64,000 nucleotides of DNA from Pterobdella sp. o SKG-2022 (Eukaryota > Annelida > Clitellata > Hirudinida > Piscicolidae), in the NCBI GenBank assembly GCA_964035795.1, contig OZ038321.1, positions 20,958,283-21,022,282 of the forward strand, written 5' to 3'. Both the position numbers and the translations under genes were made by a program. Of this stretch, positions 25,616-37,600 are shown piece after piece. Every line of letters starts with the position of its first letter. The stretch's first letter is position 1. The notes under the pieces were generated by a model. That model was given only the letters and a program-made list of their open reading frames with translations. It ran no database searches and was not told the origin of the DNA.

Positions 25616-27855
25616 TTCGCTAAACTAGGAATATATGCAAGAGACGGCAGCCTTTTCCGAATGACCAAAAAACTAAATGAAACAAAAATTTTAGTTTGAA
25701 ATATTCGGATGAAAAAAAAATTTAACTATTAACCAAAAACTTTGTTTCATTAATACTACAATTAACTTTTATATATAATTAGTAGTTTGGTTTTATAATT
25801 AACAGTTAAAGATATTAATGTATTAGTATGAAAAACAAACAAAAAGTATTCATTAAACAAAATACACAAAGCTTTTCGTAATAAAATGTATCATTTTCAC
25901 TTGATAAAGTATGTTTTTTTACTAAAAATTTCGTGGATTTGGTTCAAATGTACTTTGCATTTGTTTCTCAAACAATTTTGTCAAGCTGTTTTACTTCATT
26001 TTACTGTTTTGAAATAATTTGATAAATACTTCTTTGATACATATTTCATAATTGGCATCCAATAAATGCAGTAAAAGCAATAGGATTTCAAAGGTTCGTG
26101 TATTTATGGAGCTTTTCGTTTTCTAAGAAAGCATCGTCAGATGAAACCTAAAAGCATTCTGTAAACCTTTTGAAACCATTGTGTTTGAACTGTTCCAGTT
26201 TTTTTTAGCTTTCGATTTGTGTTTTAATATTAGTTCTTTTAAACATATATATTTCTTTTTGAAAATTATTATAAATTAATTAGCTCATATATTTATTATT
26301 TGTTTTTAATTTTTCTATCTTAAAAATGAAAAATGAAATTTGGCAATATGCTGATTAAAAAGAATTAAATTAAGAAAAAAAAGCATGAAAAGCTATTCTT
26401 GAACAAATGAGTTTCGATAATTTTCAAAAGATCACTCAAATTAGAAATAAGACTGTAATTAGAAGAAATTTGTTTTTTCAAGGGAAGCAAGGGGATAACT
26501 TGTTGTTTTGAAGGAGGCGCTGTTAATGACTTGTTGATCGTGTTTCTGCACATTTTTTAAATTAAAACTCAATTTCTGTTTATAAAAGTTTTATTTCTCA
26601 AGATTACATTTATTTTCATGAATACAGTCACTATTGGATTTTATCTCAAAAGACGCCTTTAAATGTTCCTCTATGTAACTCCTAACTTATGACTCAAAAA
26701 TCAACTTTTTGTATTTATGTTTTCAATATTCTTATGAATATTCTCTATCTCTTCAATCGTTTCAGACGGTCAAAAAATTTGGAGATCAGGCAAATTTGAA
26801 AGAACAAAGCTTCTTTCAAAAGCACAAACTGCAATGATGATGTTTAATCATACGAAGAATATTCGCAGCTGTAAGAGATGTGATGTTATCAAGTGATAAT
26901 TTATTAAATGAAAATAATTGAAAAAATTGTTAGAGGTTGCAATTAACTATGTACGAACGGAAACTTTCTACAACACGGCCAAATTGACCCAAAGAATAGC
27001 ATGTCGCGATGGCCCTGTTTCTTGAATAGCAATTATTTCATTTTAGCGACATATTTATGCATGGACTTTACAATACAAAGTCAAAAAAGTATAGTAAATT
27101 CTTTGTTAAAGACATTTCATGTATTTTTTAAGAAGATTATTTTTTGATTTTCATAATCCAATGAGGCAAAATATTAGAAACATGTAGTGTTTTCAAAATT
27201 TGAGACAAACAATTCTTTCTAATAGAAAGAAATTTCTAGAAACAAGCCGGCTGAAGGAAATAAAGAATACAAGGGGTAAACCACAATAATAAGAACTGGT
27301 CTTTTTGGAAGACTGGCGATCAATGAAGGCAGTCTAGACAAACGCAAGATAAAAGGAATTATTTGGGCTAAATGACAGTTTGGAAGTGTGGTTTTGGAGA
27401 GACTGCAATGAGTGTTTGAAAAACCACAGAGTAGTATTTCAATAATAAATAAATTAGCTGAATGATGACAATGTTGAATAAATAATACTTTTTTAAATAT
27501 TAAGTTTTATCTAAAAAACAAAAAAAGAAACAAAAAAACAACCAAACAAACAAACAAAAAAACAATAAATTTTAAGGTTTTCAAGACTAATAGGATTTAT
27601 TCTCTTTCCAATATCATTCTACTCTTTTTCCGACAACCCATTATCTTATTCATCACCCTTCATCCACCCTTTCCACATTACCATACTCCGAAGACATTTC
27701 CATGTGAATGTTCAAAAAGATTTTATTTTTATTTAAAATAAATGTTTTTTTAATGTAAAATCGGTAGTTTTCAGTTTTATGCAGTAACATCACTTTAAAC
27801 TTTGACAACTTTTATAAGTTGCCAACTAGCTTAAGTTTTTGTTCGTATCGAAACA
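25616..27855. other. Intergenic, ZRANB2/SAR1 divergent upstream region
   Basis: It should hold both promoters. The only recognised content is a degenerate LINE piece at 27243-27415 and an (AAAC)-rich tract at about 27520-27566. No exon or RNA gene seen. Confidence 0.45.
27243..27415 (-). mobile_element. Decayed fragment of the CR1/L2-like LINE family
   Basis: This stretch aligns by eye with 52857-53035, the C-terminal reverse-transcriptase region of the large LINE. Shared anchors in order: AAGCCGGCTGA, GAACTGG, CAATGAAGGC, AGACAA, GATTTTGGAGAG-like GGTTTTGGAGAG, TTGCAA-like CTGCAA. Both are in minus orientation. Many substitutions and no open frame show it is an old copy. Confidence 0.7.
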
Positions 27856-29665
27856 ATGTTTTTATACAACTGGTTTGCAAGTGTTTTAGAATATCTAGGT
27901 ATTTTTCATAAACCTTCCACTAATTTTTAAATATTTTTATACTATTACTTTTTTCGTCTTTACTTTGTGAATACTTTGAGAAATATAGAAAAATGAAAAT
28001 AATTTCAAAGGTTTAGCAAGTAAATCAGGAAAGCTAATATTTTTGGGACTTGACAATGCAGGCAAAACCACACTTCTTCATATGCTTAAAGCTTCAAGAT
28101 TATCCATGCCTCTGCCTACTTTGCACCCAAGTAATTTTTATTAAAACAGAAAACTTGAGTAAGATGATTTTTAAAATGTTTGTTCAGCTTCAGAAGAATT
28201 GTCTTTGGGAGGGATGAGATTCACGACATTTGATTTAGGGGGACACAAACAAGGTTTTTTAAAGAATTTAGCTTGTTTTATATTAAAAATCCTAACTCCA
28301 AAAAAAAATTTTTAGCTAGAAGAGTTTGGAAAGATTATTTTCCAGCTGTTGATGGTGTTGTGTTCATTTTAGATGCCTTTGAAAAAGCTAGGTTTTCAGA
28401 AGCTAAAGAAGAACTTGAAGTGAAAATTTCTTTGCTTAAATTGATTAGTTTATTCAATTGTTTTTAATGATTGTCTTTTTTTAGATGAAATTCTTTTTGA
28501 AAAGCAATAAGTTTATGCACATGTAAGCTTTCATCTCTAAATTAAACATCACAAAATCATTCTAGTCACCTCTTATTAACTACATTAGTATAAACACTTT
28601 GTCTTATTTAACACAAAAAAACTGAATAATATTTATAAATTGAAGAAGTATTTATATTGAAGCAGCTCAAAATCATCCATCATACTCTTCATCACTCTGA
28701 AGCTATTTTTGTTTATTGATGCAATGAGACCATTTATCGTTTATTGACATGTGTGCATATGGCTAATGAGACCAATCCATGATCTAAAATTTCTAGAACA
28801 ATCTGCACAAAGTAGGTCTATCTGCTAGGTCTATTAGGAGGTAGAATGTTTTCTTTTTGAATCACTGAGATTTTTAATATTTTTAGTTTTCTGATTTTTA
28901 AATATTTGAGCTTTGGGATGAGGTTTAGCTTTAGGTGAAGAGTTTTTTTGCTATTCTGTTCTGTTCATCAGCATCCTTTCTTATTGCATATAATTTATAC
29001 CAAAGTTACCAGCATGATTTTGAGGCTGTCTCTAAAACACAGCTGCTTTTTTTGAAATTTTGTACTATTATTTAACTCCAAGAATTATTCACTTATTAAA
29101 CATATCATACCCCAAAAAACGTGAAAACTCCCTAGTATACATAAAAAATATCTACAAAGTAATTTATACCCTACTCAACCATTTTATGCAGAGCCTTTTG
29201 AATGATGAACAGATCGCATCATGTCCAGTGTTGGTGCTGGCCAACAAGATAGACCTACAAGGAGCAGCTTCTGAGGCTGAAGTTCTCACATACTTCGGCT
29301 TGCACCATCTTGTCACTGGCAAAGTATGTCTGTGTGCATATTTTTTATTTTTTTTTTGTCTATAGTTTTCACTGATGTTAAAAATAAAAAATCAATCACA
29401 GTTTGCTTTAAAATATTTTAATTAATTTGACCAAAAATACATAATTGAAAATTTTACTCTGTTAATGAAAAGCTTTGTACTCTTTAATAAAATTGAGTTT
29501 TCAAAAATTTTCAAAGAAATACTTGATATTGTATAATTCAATTATTGATAACAGTCCCCAGACCAACAAGTAGATGGTAAGAGGCCTGTAGAACTTTTCA
29601 TGTGCAGTGTATTGAAGAGACAAGGTTATGGTGAAGGTTTTAGGTGGCTTTCTAACTATCTTTGA
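27856..29665 (+). CDS. SAR1: SAR1 small GTPase (COPII coat initiator)
   Basis: SAR1-GTP inserts its N-terminal helix into the ER membrane and recruits Sec23/24 to start COPII budding. Six exons join in phase to 191 aa (usual length 193-198): 27856-27898, 28011-28130, 28188-28253, 28316-28419, 29192-29323, 29555-29665 (TGA). The N terminus is hydrophobic/aromatic ([16 protein letters not shown]) and has no Gly2, as expected for SAR1 and unlike myristoylated ARFs. P-loop GLDNAGKT is at 27-34, the switch I Thr is in LPTLHPT, and DLGGH at 70-74 is followed by [16 protein letters not shown], the SAR1-type switch II. NKID is at 129-132 and the G5 motif lies in [20 protein letters not shown]. His74 corresponds to the catalytic His79 of the human protein. 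The start is about five residues shorter than in vertebrates; no upstream in-frame ATG is needed. Confidence 0.97.
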
Positions 29666-30700
29666 TTACCATAGCTTACAAATCGCTTTAAGTGGTTGCC
29701 TCATTATTTGTTTAAAGTATTTCATTGAGATTGATTCATTGTGATACATTTTTGGTTTATTGTGTAAATTTACTTGTTTTATTTTTTTTTGATTATTATT
29801 TTTTTTTCAAATATTAAAAAGTTTTTGAAAATTTTTAATGTTTCATGAAGTTTTATAAACGTTTTGTTATTTCAAAGAATCTTAACATTTATGTTTTGCT
29901 GATGTTGGTTCAAGTCAACTAAAATTCTCCAAAAGCTTATATACAAAGTATTACTATCATATCATGTCGTGCATTGCAGTCATTATTATTACCTTAGACT
30001 ATTGATAATTCAGTCTATATTTCAAGTATTACAATTTTCATTTTCTTTTTTATTATTCTAATGAGTATATTTTACTTTGTGTGGTAGTTGCTTTTTTTTC
30101 ATAAAGATCTGCTATATTAATTTCAAAGATATTTCGAAATGTTCATCTCATTTGCATTTAAGGTCTTTTTAAAATATTAATTTTTTAAAAATCTTCGGGA
30201 TTATATTATGATAAAATTGAAAATACAGTGCGATAAATTTTAAATGTTTGCATTCAAATATAGATGCTGTTGTTTTGCTATTGATCCCTTTGTAACTAAC
30301 GAGTTTAACCTTTAGTGATATTACGTAAAAATGCTCCATCTATTCAATCAATGAATTCAGTACTTAAAATTGTAGTTAATTTCAAAAAATTTGTTTTTTT
30401 AGTGCGTTCCTTTATTTGTGTGTCTTTTAAATTTCATTAATACAAGTATTAGTAAAAGTTTTTGAAGTTTTCAATATTCTTTACTGCATATCATAAGATA
30501 TTTGTAAACTTTCAAGTGAATACACTTATTCATTTTTAGCTTCATTTTGAGCAGCGTTTTTGACCAGTGATAGCTTACAATTCGAACAAGTGTTCCAAAT
30601 TGAGAAAAATTTACATGTCCGAATTATTAAACAGCTGGTTTTTATAATTATAAATAGATTTTAGAAAATTTTATCGTTTATTTATTATATAAAAAATTAT
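29666..30700. other. SAR1 3' flank, nothing recognised
   Basis: AT-rich sequence between SAR1 and the tRNA gene, probably including the SAR1 3' untranslated region. No clear canonical AATAAA close to the stop was found and no other feature seen. Confidence 0.4.
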
Positions 30701-30792
30701 CGCCCGATATGGGACTCGAACCCATGACCCTCAGATGACTTGAGGACTCAGCTCTTAAAAGTCTGATGCTCTACCGACTGAGCTAACCGGGC
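30701..30792 (-). tRNA. tRNA-Lys(UUU) with an intron of about 19 nt
   Basis: On the minus strand the 7-bp acceptor stem GCCCGGT pairs with ATCGGGC (one G-U), with discriminator G. The D arm is GCTCAGTCGGTAGAGC, and the anticodon arm is TCAGA-CTTTTAA with TCTGA, interrupted after the base 3' of the anticodon by about 19 nt (beginning GAGCTGAGTCC or one base earlier). The T arm is ATGGG-TTCGAGT-CCCAT. Anticodon TTT gives lysine. The A box TAGCTCAGTCGG and B box GGTTCGAGTCC are intact. With the intron removed the sequence closely matches a typical eukaryotic tRNA-Lys(UUU) body. The exact intron borders are ambiguous by one or two bases. No T-run terminator was clearly placed. Confidence 0.93.
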
Positions 30793-31624
30793 TTGATAAT
30801 GCTTTTCATATAGATTTTATAATATACATCAAATTATTTTTTTTGAAATTATAATTTGTACTAAGCTAATTGATTTTCTAAAACTTTTTTAAGTTTGTTA
30901 ATATTTGTTAAAAAAAGTTCACAATAAATATCTGTATGAATAAATATAAAATTTCAAAATTTTACTTATTGAAGAAGTAATCTAAAAGTTATAAAATGAA
31001 GCAGAAGAGGCAATTAATTTCAAAGAATCAAGAAAATTTTCGATTTTTAAGAAATCCTAGTCAAGAGAAACCATAAAGCTTTGCGTAAACCTTTTGAAAC
31101 CATTTTGTTTGGTACTTGATTTATATTAAATACCAACCTATAAAAATTAAATATTTTCGAAAGAGATCAACTGAATTAAATAAACTAATTAAGACACAGA
31201 AATTTGAATGTTTTTATAATCACAAGAAATATTTTTTTATACAAAGTTTTTTGATATACACTTGAACCAGCATCAGTTGATAATGTAAGTTTGTCTTTCG
31301 ACAAGCTTAGTAGGTCAAGTTGATACATTGTGTTTTTTTTTATCAGCATCAGTTAAGTTGTTACATACTGCAAGAGATCAAGTTTGAGAATGTTAACTTT
31401 GCTGTTTATTTAGTTAATAAAGTACTCAATATTCTTCAACTATTTGAAAAAATTTAAAATTTGAAAATATAAACTCAGGTTTTTCATTATTTTATCTGTT
31501 TCAAAAGTTTTAGCTTTAACAAAGCATCTGTTCTAGGAAAATTTTTATGTCTTAAAGCATTAAATATTATAACTTTTTAGAAACATCTTACTTTACTTAT
31601 AAATAATATTTTAAAATTTTTTAC
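30793..31624. other. Intergenic, nothing recognised
   Basis: AT-rich sequence between the tRNA gene and the foldback element. I see no exon, RNA gene or repeat I can support. Confidence 0.4.
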
Positions 31625-31896
31625 GTCGATTCATAGAAGAATTTTAGTCAATTTATTGAGCAAGAAAAAACATCTATAACTTTCGATAAGTTTAGCCTTG
31701 TAAAACATTAACGAAAAAAGTTATTTAGTAACTATAGTTATAAAGCAGCTTAAGCAAAGACTATAAGTATTAATATTATGTAATTAACTAATTTAGAAAC
31801 AACTTATTAACTAATTTTTATTATAAAGCTAAACTAATCGAAAATTATAGATTTTTTTTTCTCAATAAATTTATTAAAGTTCTTCCATAAATCGAC
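31625..31896. repeat. Palindromic foldback element (MITE-like), copy 2
   Basis: The left arm starts GTCGATTCATAGAAGAATTT and includes CAATTTATTGAGCAAGAAAA, then a CGATAAGTTTAGCC core. The right arm is its imperfect complement, ending CTTCCATAAATCGAC. Arms are about 75 bp around roughly 120 bp of unrelated AT-rich sequence. The arms match the element at 9499-9664. Confidence 0.8.
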
Positions 31897-31979
31897 ATAC
31901 AAAAATTGATAAATATTATATATTATATTTTTTTCTAGTTTTTAGCATATTAAATTATATTGAACATGCTATACCTCAT

Positions 31980-33158
31980 TCTTCAGCAAACACAAGGCCT
32001 GTCATCTTACTAAACACAATAAGAAAACTCTTATCATCAATAATCCTCAATAGAATAAGACCTTTCATAGAAAAATACCTTCCTATTACCCAAGAGCCAA
32101 CAGACCAGCTAGGTCAACTAAAGACATCCTATGGGCTCATAAAATAGCAATTGATGAGAAAGTGAAATCAGGATGTACAATGAAAATAACCAGCATTGAT
32201 CTGTCATCTGCTTTCGACACCATAAACAGGAAAAAACTTATAGAAATTTTAAGCACCATAATCCCAGAACCTGAACTCAAAATAATCGAACTTTTTTTAA
32301 CAAACATCCCTTTAGCCATAAGATACAATAAAAACACTTGCGAAAGCTTTTCCACAAGCATAGAATGCCCTCAAGGAGATGCTCTGAGCCCTGTCTTATT
32401 CACGGTATACCTGGAAGCATGCATGAAAGAGATAAGAACCACCTACCCAGGAAACTCCTATGAACTCATCTACGCCAATGACGTAAACATCGTCTCACCA
32501 AGTGACATCAAACTAGATGAAATTGAAGCAATATTCCGCAAATGGGGTCTTACGCTCAACAAAAGTAAAACGGAAAAGATGCTGATTAATGAAAAGAACA
32601 CTGGGTGGAAGACAATGAAAATCCTTGAAAGCTACATCGGAACAAGTGAAGACATCAAGAAAAGGAAAACTCTGGCAGCTCTAGCAGTGAACAGACTAAA
32701 CCTAATTTGGAAGAGTGGGATAAGTGTGGAGAAAAAAATAAGAACTTATAAAGCTTATGTCTTCTCAATTTTCCTATATGGCTGGAGCGCTTGGGCAGAC
32801 TCTAAAAGCATCAAAAGCTCAATAGACTACTTACAAAGAAAGCACATATGAAGACTGAAAAAAGTGTATAGGCCAGATGTTATGAAAAACGAAGAATGCG
32901 GCTCCGTCATGCCACCGCTGCATTAAAAAATGAGACTAAGAAGATTGAAAATGCTGGGAAACATATGCCGCAACGACCCACCGGCATAAAACATGTTAGA
33001 AAAAGCCCCGAAGAATTCCAAGAGAAAAAGAGGCAGACCACCATCAACTCCTTTCAATACAATTATAAATGACATGAACTTCTTCAAATTAAACATGGAC
33101 AACATTGAAAAAATCGATAAAGATGTGTATCGAGGAATTATTGGGACTCATTGTTAAC
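31980..33158 (+). pseudogene. Degenerate non-LTR reverse transcriptase relic
   Basis: The remains of the RT domain and C-terminal region of a LINE. The first part (from 31989) reads NTRPVILLNTIRKLLSSIIL, ending with a frameshift after PITQ near 32085. The longest open part (to 32851) carries the palm motifs SIDLSSAFDTINRKKL, ECPQGDALSPVLFTVYLEA, and YANDVNIV where the catalytic motif should be YADD. After 32851 several stops interrupt a recognisable tail ending in a basic block (RKRGRPPSTPF) and a Cys-poor C terminus. Active-site loss, one frameshift and at least two stops make it inactive. The sequence belongs to a different LINE type from the one at 52.5-56.9 kb; it shows no endonuclease, which is either missing or decayed beyond recognition. 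Confidence 0.88.
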
Positions 33159-34672
33159 TGTGATTATGTCTAAAGGCGAAAATTAATTATATACATATGC
33201 TATTTTCAAACCTTATTGACTAAGTGCAAAAATTTCTTTTTGGTCTCAGTTTGTTTTTAAAATATAAAGTTTTCATTGATATCGGGCTACGAGTGGTTAA
33301 ACAAGGTAAGCATCCATATCATTCAATTAATATAGAATTGTATTCATGCTTGAATATTATTTTATATATTTAATATAACAGTGTCAAACTGTCCGGTACG
33401 AAGAAAAATTTTCGAAAAGTAGAGAGCCAAAGGAAAGTAATATGTACGGGAAAAAATTTGATGGTTAAAATCAATATTTTTATAATGTCTGAAGCTATTT
33501 TTCCCATTCAAATGATTACAAAACGCCCACATCCATGAAAAGAAACAAACAAGAACGGCTCAATTCAAAAGCATTATTGGCGCATTATTGAAATACTAGT
33601 AGGTCGATAACAGTCACTAATCAAGCGTGCTTATTGCGTCACAAACGAGCTGAAAACTTCAGTTTAGTAATTCATGTTGTTATAGATTCATATGAACTTA
33701 TTGTAGTTTACAATCATTTTTTATAAAAGTTGTAATTTATTTTCCGTATCGATTTTTTCTTTTGTTTCCCAAGTTTATAATAGAGTTAAAATCAATTCAT
33801 GGGCACGTAGAGGACTTCAGTATTCTCTGAGCATACTTGTGGATAAACCTGATATAACAAAGCTACTTTACAAGCAATCTAAGTGTAAAAAACGCTTCAA
33901 ATTGCCATAGTATTTTGTTTGATTCAGAAAAATATTGTAGAGAAATGAGAAGTTTTTCAAACTTCTTCTAGGTCCAAGAAGCTAGCACGTGAGTATATAT
34001 ATAATCCTATTTAAAATCTCTTAAATATTCTCATCAAATACTTTCCTCGAACCTTCATATATTTGTTACTATTGTGGATTATATTGGCATTTTGATAGCT
34101 AAACATATTAAGTAAGTATCAAGGTTTATAATAATATTAAGTTTGAATATGGAAAAGAAATGTTGAACACTAATGTAAATTATTGCCATATTTGTACTTT
34201 CAAACCCACTTAATAACTTGGAAATAAAGGAAGCTTTTTACGGAGGGAAGGTTGAAATACGAATTTGAAACCGTTTGTGATAGTTTTCAGAAAAAATTGA
34301 TAAGATTGGTTAACCTAAGCAATTGCTACAGATTATATATGTATACCTCATGTTTAAAAAATGTGAGGCAAAGAACGATGGGTGTAACTGGTGCTCTGAT
34401 AAAAAGCCCCAAATAAGTTGATGAGTGTCTCTCACAAATAAAATAATGTAAAAATAAATAAACTTTTCATTATTAAAATAAAACCATGATCTGGGTTCAT
34501 TGGGCTGTAAGTTTTGAATGTAAATTTTCAATGAAAGTTTATGTACTCCAATTCACATTTGGTGAAAGTTTAATGAAGTTTCAATTGAATATTTGGATAG
34601 ACTATAAATTATTGCAAGCGAATATAAAATATTATTAATTAAAATTTCAAATAAACAGGACATATATAAAGG
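33159..34672. other. Upstream region of the M1 aminopeptidase, nothing recognised
   Basis: AT-rich non-coding sequence. It probably contains the aminopeptidase promoter and 5' untranslated region. The ATG at 34673 follows an ataaacag that could itself be a splice acceptor, so a non-coding first exon may lie here. Confidence 0.4.
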
Positions 34673-37600
34673 ATGAACCTAACTCCGACGACCACAGCAT
34701 GCCTGTTGATAATGTCATTTTGCTTGATAAGTGGTCAGTTTGTTCATCGATTTATACATATTTCTTAGGAATCATGCATTTTGTTAACATATTCAAATAT
34801 ATTCAAAAATGAAAAAAATCTTCATATTTCAATACCTCAGAATTATTTTGTATTTGTCTCCATCCTTAACACCGTTCCATCAGGCAAGGTGAATTATGAC
34901 AACAAGAGACTCCCCCGTGACGTTTTGCCCATCAGTTACGAGTTGACTGTTGAGCCTGGTATGGTTTTGCATACGCTTATTTAAGTTGTAGTTTAGATGA
35001 TGAGTTTATATTAGCGATGAAAATTTTATTCAACTATAGTCATTGTCATTTCTAGCTTTTTTAGGTTATTTAGTTTAAAAAATCACAAAAACACAAGAAA
35101 ATGAATGCTAAATAAATTAAATCAAAGTAATGTTTTGAAAAAATAAAAAATTTAAAATGTTTTTCAAAATTCAAAATTTCAATAAAATTTTCTTTAGTAG
35201 TGATAAGCACTTGTTCCATTACGGGTTGTGGCGAGTATTTAGAAACATCATTGAAAAAATTTGCTTTAAACTATCTACAAATAACAGAGTTTGTTGATGG
35301 GAAACCAGAGGTTGTGAAAGGAAACGTGAAGATCTTGATTGAAGTCTTCAACAACACTAACTTGATCATACTTAATTCTCTCGGTGTGTTAGACAACTCA
35401 TAATCGCCTTACAAATACTCAGTTATTTGGATTATTAGTTTCAAATTTTTTTATTTTTCATAAAAAACAAGAACATAAATTTTTTAAAAGTTGTTTTCAA
35501 AACTGAGCTTGAGCCAAGATCATTTAAACTTGTTTTCAGGTCTTGAATTTGGAAGCACAGATGTAATTTTGAAACCTTCAAACAAGCCCAGACAAATACG
35601 TTTGAGAAGCGTCACTTTTGAAAAGAAAAACCAAATCGCCTTATTGAATTTTAATGAAGTTCTGAAATTAGGTCAGAAGTACACATTGAATATAAAATAT
35701 GTGGCAAAGGTGAATGCGGACAACTCCTACAAAGGATTCTATGCATCTCTCTACTCTCGCAAGTAACTTTTGATGATGAATATTCATTAAAATTTAATAC
35801 AAAAAACTATATAATTGAAGTCTCGTTATCATTAAAATCTCATTAGATACCGTAAATATTTGTTGGCAACTGAATTAGAACCGATACATGCTCGAACTAT
35901 AATGCCTTGCTTCGATGAAATAGACATGAAGGCCGTTTTTGACCTTAGAATTGTCAGAAAAGCCCACCAGTTTGCTCTTTCTAATGGCAAAAAATACGAT
36001 TCAATCAATAAGTGAGTTTCGACCATGAAAATGATTCTATAAATAACCAAACTTCAATGAACGCAGTGGGTATGCAGTGACAGACTATTTTGAAAGAACG
36101 CCTGTGATGAGTACTTATTTAGTTTGTATAGTAGTCGGAGATTTAGTATTCTTAGAAACACCCACTCAAAACAAATCGGTTAGTTTTCGTTTATTATCTT
36201 TTTCAGTGAAGTTTGAGAAGTAAAAATAGAAACATAACAACTAGCTCCAAAATAACTAGTCACAAAATTATTTAGTTAATTAACTGTAAGAGTTTTCTAC
36301 ATATTGTTAATCGAATATTTTTGATGCAGTCTATCAATGAAATAGGAAAACAAAAAAATATGTTACATTTTGTTTTGGTAGATTGGTTGATAAAATAGTT
36401 ATCTGTAAACTGATTACTTTAGCATATTATTTACTCCATTGCTATAATTTTGTAAATAGATATTAGGTCCTAAATTTTCCAAAAAATCCAAATTTCTCAA
36501 TCAATTCGTTCAACAGTACGATATGCAAACAGTAACAGCAAAGATTTATGAACCTTATGTCGACTACCCTAACAAATATTGGATTGCTCCTTCAATAGAT
36601 TTCATGGAAAAAACTACTACTATCCCATATGCAATGAACAAGCTAGGTAACAGTTTGCAATTTCTAATGTTTAAATCCAATAGCAAAACTTATCCATTGG
36701 AATACGAAAATGACATTACAAGTTTTGAAATAATAAAATATATAAACGCAAAAGCCAAATAAATTTTATAAATTTTAACTTGTAGACCACGTGGTATTAC
36801 GGAATTTTGGGGGAGCAATGGAGAACTGGGGGTTGATAACGTACTCAACAAAGTTCTTCAGCAACCTCACTGCTGACAATAAATTGAATAATGCCTTTGT
36901 GATTGCTCATGAGATTGCCCATCAGGTGAAAATTTTTGAAAGTATATCTTTGAAAACAAAGTATGTAACATCAAATGTGAGGATTTTTTCAATACATTAA
37001 TTGAGAACCAATGCTATCGTTTTTTTAAGGTCAGGCTTAAAATAAAAAAATTGCTTTCAAAAATTTTCTCACATTTGATTTTTTCTATTGAAAAATATTA
37101 TAAAAAAATACATACGATGTCTCTGAAAAGTATGTATATTAAAAAATGATTCAAAGTATATTTTTACCTCTACAGTGGTACGGAAACTTAGTAACATGTA
37201 AGTGGTGGTACGATCTTTGGTTGCAGGAAGGATTCGTTAGCTACTACAGTTCTTTAGCCATGGGGGCGTTGGGATGGGATGGGGTACGATTTGAATTACT
37301 TTAATTATTTAGTGAATATATGTTATCTTAGTGAATAACTAAGTTAGCCTTATACGAAAACAAATTAAAACAAACACTTAATCTTTAGGTACATCACTAT
37401 AAAATATAATGTCTAAGTTTTAATAGCTATGTTTTGATAGCATAAAAATAATGAAAAAGGTGTTGATCAATATTACTTTGTTAAAAAAATTATTTATCAA
37501 ATCCTATGAAGCCTATCAATTGCTCAACTGAAACCCCAATAAGGGATGACTTTAGTATCGACTTATCTACCCTGAACTAATGTTTTGCAGTGAAACATGT

